Positions 46,036 to 51,004 of a stretch of 51,004 nt of DNA are shown in pieces. Under the pieces are notes generated by a model. That model made no database searches, was not told the DNA's origin, and was given only the letters and a program-made list of their open reading frames with translations. The translations under genes and the position numbers were made by a program. Each line of letters begins with the position of its first letter. Position 1 is the stretch's first letter. Location: the NCBI GenBank assembly GCA_023662835.1, contig JAMPII010000011.1:1-51004 (forward strand), read 5' to 3'. The stretch is from Muribaculaceae bacterium (GTDB lineage Bacteria > Bacteroidota > Bacteroidia > Bacteroidales > Muribaculaceae).

Positions 46036-46656
46036 ATGAAAAAATTATTCTCGTTAACAATGGCACTAGTAGCCTCTGTGAGCATTTATGCACAAAATAT
46101 AAATTTGCCTGAACCCGCCACAACCGGAGGCCTCCCCGTAAACAAAGCTCTCGCCGTCCGACATTCAGTCCGTAACTTTGATTCTTCAAAGGCTCTTTCG
46201 ATGCAGACTGTTTCAAACCTCTTGTGGGCGGCCTGCGGTATCAACCGTGCTCAGAGCAATATGAGAACCAATCCTACTGCCCGTAATTTTCAGGAGATTG
46301 ACGCATATTGGTTTGACCAAAACGGCGTATATCGTTATGATCCAAAACAAAACCTACTCATCGAAATTACCAAAGGCGATTATCGGAGTCTGATTGCCGG
46401 AGCCAAATTCAAGCAAGAATTTGTCCTTGACGCTCCTGCATCTATTGTGCTTGTGGCCGACACCACCAAGCCCGGAATGACCGCAGCCCTAATTGATGCA
46501 GGTATAGCATGTGAGAACATTAATATCTTTTGTGCCGGAAACGGACTTGCTACAGTTCCTCGCATGACAATGGACAACAACGCTATCCAGAAACTATTGT
46601 CACTGCCCGACACATCGTTGCCTGTTCTCAACAACCCTATAGGATACGAAAAGTAG
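46036..46656 (+). CDS. Exported nitroreductase-family (SagB-like) protein
   Basis: 206-aa flavin-dependent oxidoreductase fold. The N-terminus is a signal peptide (MKKLFSLTMALVASVSIYAQ), so it is exported. The nitroreductase core shows ALAVRHSVRNFDSSKALS near residue 38, NLLWAACGINRA near 62, DAGIACENINIFCAGNGLATVPRMTMD near 155 and a C-terminal NPIGYEK. The short form and the GIACENI segment match the SagB-type/nitroreductase subgroup. It is the first gene of a four-gene rightward cluster with rhodanese, esterase and YjbR-like genes. The substrate is unknown. Confidence 0.85.
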   Translation: MKKLFSLTMALVASVSIYAQNINLPEPATTGGLPVNKALAVRHSVRNFDSSKALSMQTVSNLLWAACGINRAQSNMRTNPTARNFQEIDAYWFDQNGVYRYDPKQNLLIEITKGDYRSLIAGAKFKQEFVLDAPASIVLVADTTKPGMTAALIDAGIACENINIFCAGNGLATVPRMTMDNNAIQKLLSLPDTSLPVLNNPIGYEK

Positions 46657-46703
46657 CGTAACATAACGTCGAGAAAAGCTGATCAAAACCACCAAAATTC
46701 AAT

Positions 46704-47117
46704 ATGAAAATAAAAACAATATTCACATTCGTAATCGGGCTAATTATGACAGGATGCAGCGCAAAAGCCTCCAATACAAGTGTTGAAGTTATTTCTCCTA
46801 AAGAATTTCAATCTAAACTTAATGCTGACCCTGATGCGCTTCTCCTCGATGTTCGCAAACCGGATGAATACGCAGCCGGCCATCTTAAGGGAGCCCATCT
46901 TCTCAATTGGCTTGACACGGACGGCTTCAAACATGATGCAAAGAAACTTGACAAATCCAAAACCATTTACGTGTATTGCCGTAGTGGTCGCCGTAGTAAT
47001 GAAGCATCCCGCTATCTTGCAGAAAAAGGTTACAAGGTTGTTGATATGGATGGCGGAATATTGGCTTGGAACGAAAATAATCTGCCCGTAGTCATCGAAA
47101 CAAGCTCTATGCCATAG
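46704..47117 (+). CDS. Rhodanese-like lipoprotein
   Basis: 137 aa. The lipoprotein signal MKIKTIFTFVIGLIMTGC places the acylated Cys at residue 18. A single rhodanese domain (about 27-130) has LLLDVRKPDEYAAGH and the active-site loop YCRSGRRS with Cys92. Such proteins move sulfur (thiosulfate, persulfide) and act outside the cytoplasm when lipidated. It lies 47 bp after the exported nitroreductase and 12 bp before the esterase gene. Confidence 0.92.
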   Translation: MKIKTIFTFVIGLIMTGCSAKASNTSVEVISPKEFQSKLNADPDALLLDVRKPDEYAAGHLKGAHLLNWLDTDGFKHDAKKLDKSKTIYVYCRSGRRSNEASRYLAEKGYKVVDMDGGILAWNENNLPVVIETSSMP

Positions 47118-47129
47118 CTAAACTATAAG

Positions 47130-47873
47130 GTGAAAGATATTTCTTTAATCTACGAACCTCTTTATAGTGAATGTGGTTTAATAGATATGGAAAATACGAT
47201 GACTGAGATATTCAATATAGGAAACTTGCAAATCAGGGCGGTAATCAATCATGACTATGAAAGAATTGCATACATTCTCTATCCACTCGATGTATTAGAG
47301 GAGTGGCTGGAACCGGCTGCAAAAAGATACAGCGTTTCAATCGTGGTCATAACAAATATTGACTGGAACAATGACCTTACTCCTTGGCCGGCTCCAGGAG
47401 AAGCCAAAGGATGTCCCGATTTTGAGGGTAAAGCTTCTGAATTTTTAATTTCACTGATTAATGATATTGTTCCGGAAATTGACCGAAGATATTCACTTCC
47501 AAAGAACATTGAGCGCACATTAGTCGGTGTGTCATTATCCGGATTATTCACCCTTTGGCAATGGCCCCTGTGTGGAACATTCCACAATATAGCAACGCTT
47601 TCGGGTTCATATTGGTACAATGGCTTTGAACAATGGATATTTAATCAATCATTTTCCGGGAAGGAAGGGCGGTGTTATATGCTTCTTGGAGAGGACGAGC
47701 CGTACAGCAATGTGCCTGCTTATCGTAAAGTTGGTGTATGTACTGAAAATATAGTAGGATATATGCGTCGTAATGGTGTTCATATTACGTACAACATAGT
47801 TTCGGGCAATCATTTCCAGTATGGAATTGAACGCCTGAACAAAGCATTTGAAAACGTATTTAAAACAAGATAA
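47130..47873 (+). CDS. Esterase D/enterochelin-esterase-like alpha/beta hydrolase
   Basis: 247 aa as read from a GTG at 47130; an ATG at 47187 (MENTMTEIFN) is a likely alternative, giving 228 aa. Ser135 in GVSLSGLF fits the nucleophile elbow and SGNHFQYG contains the likely catalytic His. PEIDRRYSLPKNIERTLVG is typical of the esterase D (IroE-like) family. There is no signal peptide, so it is cytoplasmic. The substrate is not evident; siderophore or acyl-thioester hydrolysis are known activities of relatives. It is followed by the YjbR gene after 2 bp. Confidence 0.8.
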   Translation: MKDISLIYEPLYSECGLIDMENTMTEIFNIGNLQIRAVINHDYERIAYILYPLDVLEEWLEPAAKRYSVSIVVITNIDWNNDLTPWPAPGEAKGCPDFEGKASEFLISLINDIVPEIDRRYSLPKNIERTLVGVSLSGLFTLWQWPLCGTFHNIATLSGSYWYNGFEQWIFNQSFSGKEGRCYMLLGEDEPYSNVPAYRKVGVCTENIVGYMRRNGVHITYNIVSGNHFQYGIERLNKAFENVFKTR

Positions 47874-47875
47874 TT

Positions 47876-48235
47876 ATGGACGTTGAAGAACTCAGAGAGT
47901 ATGTACTCTCGCTTCCGAAAGTAGAAGAAAACCAACCTTGGGCAGAACCTCAATACGAGATGCTTATCACTTACAAGGTGGGCGGCAAATGGTTTATGCT
48001 CGAAGACCCCGACAATAAATTCATCGATGTAAAATGCGACCCCGAAACAATAGCCGAAATGCAAAGTCGCTACGAAGGAGCGTTTCCGGCATGGCACATG
48101 AACAAGGAGCATTGGCTCGGCATTCGGCTGACGTCAGATGTCCCAAACTCTATAATCAAACAAGTTATAAAAGACGGTTATGAATTAATTGTCGCTAAAC
48201 TACCCAAGAAACTACGCGAGAACCTCAACTTATAA
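47876..48235 (+). CDS. MmcQ/YjbR-family protein
   Basis: 119-aa double-wing-like small protein. The family pattern is visible as LREYVLSLPKVEENQPW, MLEDPDN.FIDVKCDPE and the C-terminal AWHMNKEHWLGI, then DVPNSIIKQVIKDGYELI. The fold resembles CyaY and some members bind DNA. It is the last gene of the cluster and is followed by a long hairpin. Its function in this operon is unclear. Confidence 0.9.
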   Translation: MDVEELREYVLSLPKVEENQPWAEPQYEMLITYKVGGKWFMLEDPDNKFIDVKCDPETIAEMQSRYEGAFPAWHMNKEHWLGIRLTSDVPNSIIKQVIKDGYELIVAKLPKKLRENLNL

Positions 48236-48251
48236 ACCTAGTTAAGAACAG

Positions 48252-48295
48252 GATAGGCCGTAAAGCCCCTTTTTATAAGGACATTACGGCCTATC
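48252..48295 (+). terminator. Hairpin after the YjbR gene, probable terminator
   Basis: GATAGGCCGTAA (48252-48263) pairs perfectly with TTACGGCCTATC (48284-48295) across a 20-nt loop. It is followed only by TTATTG, so the U-tract is weak. Confidence 0.6.
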
Positions 48296-48545
48296 TTATT
48301 GATAGTGGGTTATATACGCTTAATCTTCGATGGCAGCCTGGGCCGCGCCCAGAATTCTAACATTTACTTACAGTTAGCGTAATGCTTTACACTATCTGTA
48401 TATGGCAACTTTCAGCTTATTTTGTGGTGTGATTTTAGATTTTATCGGTTGTTTGTGATTTTGTTTTCTATGGTTATGGGGTAGATACCCCTTAATTCTT
48501 TCAGAAACGCCCCAATTTTGCGTTTTGTGCGCTCGGGCGAGGATT
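48296..48545. other. Gap between the accessory cluster and the second element
   Basis: No gene is supported here. Short palindromes are seen: TGGGC-CGC-GCCCA near 48338-48350 and GGGGTA-GA-TACCCC near 48478-48491. An attachment site of the element to the right could lie in this gap, but none is recognisable without its partner. Confidence 0.35.
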
Positions 48546-48908
48546 TTATCGTCTTTTGTTTTGAGATGCCTCTAAACGGCTTATTTTGGCTTTCGCTTCG
48601 GCATACATGTCGTAAAGTTCTACGGAGCGGTCGGTGGCGAAGTATTCAGCCCAAGTCGCAAACGAATGACACTCGCCGGTTACCTCGTCCTCGTAGTCAT
48701 TGCAATCCCACAAGTCGCAGAGCTGCGCGTTGACATCAAAAGGGTCGGAGCCGAGCGCGTCCACAACCTCCATCGGGAATTGCTCTATCAGCATGGTTAT
48801 CCAATCCCCACACTCCGTGCCGGGATTTTCATGCAGGATGTTCCATGCAGCTTGTTTCAGTTCGTACCAAAACTCATCCTTTTCGCAAAATGGCCATTGT
48901 CCGTTCAT
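48546..48908 (-). CDS. Small acidic protein of the right-hand element
   Basis: 120 aa, start at 48908 (MNGQWPFCEKDEFWYELKQ). The composition is rich in Trp, Asp, Glu and Cys, soluble, with a helical C-terminus (SVELYDMYAEAKAKISRLEA). Not recognised. Similar short acidic proteins are common in phage and ICE accessory regions. It is the last gene of a leftward series that starts with an XRE regulator at 50036. Confidence 0.6.
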   Translation of the reverse strand: MNGQWPFCEKDEFWYELKQAAWNILHENPGTECGDWITMLIEQFPMEVVDALGSDPFDVNAQLCDLWDCNDYEDEVTGECHSFATWAEYFATDRSVELYDMYAEAKAKISRLEASQNKRR

Positions 48909-48923
48909 TGTTTCATGATATTT

Positions 48924-49376
48924 TCAATCTTTTCTGCATAACTCAGCCCATTCTGAGAATGTCAATTCTATTCCTGTATTAGGTTCTGTATAACTCATAT
49001 TCCAAATGTTTAGCAATTCTTCCGTTGTAATTTGGAAAAGTAGAGGCATCTTATGAACATATTCATCTATGAGGTGAAAAATTTCCTCATCGACAACAGG
49101 CTTTTCTTTTCTGATGACCGAGAAAACAAAATTTTTTAAATTTGATATATGTAGTTCTTTTGTGCTGCTTATCAAGTCATTTACGATTTCAAAGTAGCTT
49201 TGCTCAACGATTTCTCTATCAACGTTATTAAAGATTGGCTCTCGGATAATTTCATGTAGATTTGAAGTACTTCGCATCAAGAACTCTGTCATAGAACGAA
49301 TCTCGCTTAAATCAGAGAGTCTAAAATAATTATCTTCGCTCATTTGCTCTATAATTTTGATATCGTCTCCATTCAT
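48924..49376 (-). CDS. Unrecognised protein (150 aa)
   Basis: Soluble, helical, acidic protein, start at 49376 (MNGDDIKIIEQMSEDNYF). No known motif. It overlaps the end of the upstream membrane-protein gene by 47 bp. Base composition is more AT-rich than the genes on its left. Probable cargo of the mobile element. Confidence 0.6.
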   Translation of the reverse strand: MNGDDIKIIEQMSEDNYFRLSDLSEIRSMTEFLMRSTSNLHEIIREPIFNNVDREIVEQSYFEIVNDLISSTKELHISNLKNFVFSVIRKEKPVVDEEIFHLIDEYVHKMPLLFQITTEELLNIWNMSYTEPNTGIELTFSEWAELCRKD

Positions 49377-49644
49377 TTGGGTTATTTTTCACCTTAGGCC
49401 ATACAACTTCTTTGAAGAATTGGCGTGCCTCAACACTATCTACACCATGGTCTTCCATCACGTTCTGAAACTCGTCATAGAGTAGCCGATACTTATTGAA
49501 TTGACGGATATCCATACGAAGTTTTGACGCCTCTTTGACATTGGAATCTTTTATCGCTTTTACAAACAAGACAACCAAGTATAGAAATCCTCCAATCAAA
49601 CAATATAGAAGACAATTGATTAATGCAGGTACAAGCCACTTCAC
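49330..49644 (-). CDS. Small single-pass membrane protein (104 aa)
   Basis: Starts at 49644 with MKWLVPALINC. A strongly hydrophobic segment (about residues 3-28, to LYLVVLFV) is followed by a soluble charged tail ending in WRRYQNYRANERR. Its start overlaps the stop of the XRE regulator gene by 4 bp (ATGA) and its end overlaps the next gene by 47 bp. The family is not recognised. Overlap with the regulator suggests coupled expression. Confidence 0.6.
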   Translation of the reverse strand: MKWLVPALINCLLYCLIGGFLYLVVLFVKAIKDSNVKEASKLRMDIRQFNKYRLLYDEFQNVMEDHGVDSVEARQFFKEVVWPKVKNNPNEWRRYQNYRANERR

Positions 49645-50036
49645 TTATTCTCAAGCATATTTAAGAGTCGGTCAATTTGTTCTTGCGACTTGGATACGAG
49701 TTTACGCTGTTCGGCAATCTCTTCCATCATTTTGTTGAATGCCTCCATAGGTACACTTTCTCCTTTGCATGATTTATCTACATGCACATCTCCAGTGCCA
49801 GTAGTTCCATCACCCTCCACGTATTGCTGGAATTGCGGAGCCTCTTGGATGCATTGTTCCACGATTTCTACGCCATAGCGTTCGCGGACTTTGTTGACAA
49901 CCTCGTCTGTTACGGACTTCTTGCCCTTTTCAAGTTCGGATATGTAGCCTTGAGCCAATCCTATCTCCGAAGAGAGTTGCACTTGGCTAATTCCGAGTGT
50001 CTGCCGAAGCAGCTTTAAATTGAGATATTTTGCCAT
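49641..50036 (-). CDS. XRE-family HTH regulator with coiled-coil tail
   Basis: 131 aa. An N-terminal Cro/CI-type helix-turn-helix (about 5-60: LRQTLGISQVQLSSEIGLAQGYISELEKG) is followed by a Gly/Thr-rich linker (about 72-82) and a C-terminal coiled coil (about 95-129) for oligomerisation. It is divergent from the small rightward operon starting at 50179, with operators in between. This is the layout of a phage or ICE repressor controlling early genes. There is no peptidase domain, so it is not a self-cleaving repressor. Confidence 0.85.
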   Translation of the reverse strand: MAKYLNLKLLRQTLGISQVQLSSEIGLAQGYISELEKGKKSVTDEVVNKVRERYGVEIVEQCIQEAPQFQQYVEGDGTTGTGDVHVDKSCKGESVPMEAFNKMMEEIAEQRKLVSKSQEQIDRLLNMLENK

Positions 50037-50083
50037 ATAATGTTAAATAATGTTAATAATGCACCCTTTTTCTGAGATAGTTG

Positions 50084-50138
50084 TGCTATATCTCGGAGAT
50101 ATTTGCTATATTTGCATCGTCTTATCGGAGATATAGCA
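50084..50138 (+). promoter_or_regulatory. Operator pair and promoter of the rightward operon
   Basis: TGCTATATCTC (50084-50094) is repeated in inverse as GAGATATAGCA (50128-50138). A TATATTTG box (50107-50114) lies between, with a partial half-site GAGATAT just before it. The arms flank the promoter, so a regulator binding them would control the rightward genes and probably its own gene. Confidence 0.65.
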
Positions 50139-50178
50139 TTGCAACTCTCTGATTGTAACCGCAAAATTAACAAATTAT

Positions 50179-50421
50179 ATGCAGAAAACAAAGGAAATAG
50201 CAAAGCAAAATCCCTATCTCGTCACAAGGGTATCGCTTGTGGATAGCATCACCTCTATCCCGGCAGGGATTTCTGCAACCTACGACTGTCGGGTTGCCGG
50301 TCCAATGGCGAGTGCTAAATCGTGTGTCAGCAGACTCAACAAGAATGCAGGTTATGAAGCATACAGCATCACGACCAAAGACAACGGAGTAACCTACACA
50401 GTAACCCACAACGAAAACTAA
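50179..50421 (+). CDS. Small basic protein of the rightward operon (80 aa)
   Basis: Starts MQKTKEIAKQNPYLVTRVSL. Contains the conserved-looking TYDCRVAGPMASAKSCVSRLNK and ends YTVTHNEN. Not recognised. It is the first gene behind the operator-controlled promoter. Codon usage, with many C-ending codons, differs from the core genes on the left. Confidence 0.6.
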   Translation: MQKTKEIAKQNPYLVTRVSLVDSITSIPAGISATYDCRVAGPMASAKSCVSRLNKNAGYEAYSITTKDNGVTYTVTHNEN

Positions 50422-50425
50422 GGCT

Positions 50426-50590
50426 ATGGTACAACGAATCGTATTCCAAGATGCACTCGGCTACACTTTCGTGGTCAACGTCCGCAGAGACGGTACAGCC
50501 AAATGGCGCAAGACTATCTACAAAACCCTTGCTCACGCTCGTAGAGCAATCAACCGATGGGCAGAGGGTGGTATCACTAAAATAAACTAA
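50426..50590 (+). CDS. Very small basic protein (54 aa)
   Basis: Read from the ATG at 50426: MVQRIVFQDALGYTF, then a basic helix TLAHARRAINRWAEGG, stop at 50588. It starts 4 bp after the preceding stop. The length and composition resemble small phage/ICE early proteins. Not recognised. Confidence 0.5.
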   Translation: MVQRIVFQDALGYTFVVNVRRDGTAKWRKTIYKTLAHARRAINRWAEGGITKIN

Positions 50591-50602
50591 TTCTCCACCA
50601 GT

Positions 50603-50800
50603 ATGAAATTTCAAATCTTCAACGCCCTCATCGACCTCTACAACGAGGGCATCACGTCAGTTGACAACAACATCGCAGAGAAAGTAATCGAAGCTGCCAA
50701 ACATGCGCTTCCCGAATTCGTAGTCTGTGGTGGTATCTACCAAGCCGAGACCAACACCAAAGTCCTCTATGTTGACAACTTTATCCAAGCAAAGAAATGA
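50603..50800 (+). CDS. Small protein of the rightward operon (65 aa)
   Basis: Starts MKFQIFNALIDLYNEGITSVD, soluble, and ends FIQAKK. Its stop overlaps the start of the next gene (ATGA), showing coupled translation. Not recognised. Confidence 0.55.
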   Translation: MKFQIFNALIDLYNEGITSVDNNIAEKVIEAAKHALPEFVVCGGIYQAETNTKVLYVDNFIQAKK

Positions 50801-51004
50801 AAAAGACAATCCTCACCCTCATCCTCGCAGTCGCTACTCTGACCGGCTGCACCTCAAGCAAACTCGCCTCCGTCTCCATGGAGGAGCGTGGCGAAATCTC
50901 GTGGAACGCATTTTGCCACGCTCACGGCTACGACCGCAACGACAACACCTACCTCGCCATCAACGAGTACCTCGACACTTGGTGTGGCTCGGTTGATGAG
51001 GAAG
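50797..51004 (+). CDS. Small lipoprotein, cut by the window end
   Basis: Starts at the ATG at 50797, overlapping the preceding stop. The sequence MKKTILTLILAVATLTGC is a clear lipoprotein signal with the acylated Cys at residue 18. The visible rest (SMEERGEISWNAFCHAHGYD and so on) is soluble. Codons are markedly C-ending. The gene continues past the window, so length and family are unknown. A lipoprotein in an early operon could be a surface-exclusion protein, but this is speculation. Confidence 0.6.
   Translation, partial: MKKTILTLILAVATLTGCTSSKLASVSMEERGEISWNAFCHAHGYDRNDNTYLAINEYLDTWCGSVDEE

Noticed and set aside
1-51004. CRISPR arrays and rRNA genes
   Set aside because: No regularly spaced repeat series and no rRNA-like sequence were seen in the window.

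Overview
The window is chromosomal DNA from a member of the Bacteroidales, most like the Muribaculaceae/Bacteroidaceae. The signs are many promoters of the Bacteroidota type (a TTTG/TTG box, 19-20 bp, then TAnnTTTG), few Shine-Dalgarno sites, a small histone H1-like protein, a DUF4369-thioredoxin relic, an IS1380-family transposase, and a Bacteroidetes-type tyrosine integrase. No species can be named from the sequence alone.

Region 1 (1-5036) is the end of an integrated element. It runs leftwards: an IS1380-type transposase cut by the window edge, a DECE-box ATPase fragment truncated at the IS junction, two unrecognised genes each followed by an intrinsic terminator, and a tyrosine integrase. 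The integrase gene starts next to the 3' end of a tRNA-Gly(CCC) gene (5037-5109), the likely integration target.

Region 2 (5100-45150) is mostly core genome. It holds rfbA-rfbC-rfbB (dTDP-sugar synthesis), carA and carB, a SPOR-domain protein and folE. An AraC regulator and a solitary phage-type repressor lie around an AT-rich gene-poor kilobase. Next come an agmatine-to-putrescine operon with an NhaC-type antiporter, lepA-nhaA, a lipoprotein hydrolase with an SPFH/NfeD pair, alaS, a GNAT protein and the histone-like gene. After these comes the most unusual locus (30478-36088): a patatin-like lipase, a 1100-residue protein with a zinc ribbon and four AAA+ modules, a zinc-ribbon/FHA protein whose start overlaps it, and a CDF metal transporter. 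Housekeeping genes follow: dnaG, pepT-miaA, gpmI and clpC.

Region 3 (45150-48300) is accessory. It has an 18-bp inverted repeat, a decayed DUF4369/TlpA-like thioredoxin gene, and a tight cluster of exported nitroreductase, lipoprotein rhodanese, esterase and MmcQ/YjbR protein.

Region 4 (48300-51004) looks like the edge of a second mobile element (prophage or ICE). A leftward cluster of small genes is headed by an XRE repressor, and a divergent rightward operon of very small C-ending-codon genes follows. A control region with an 11-bp inverted repeat flanking a TATATTTG promoter box lies between them. The last gene, a small lipoprotein, runs off the window.
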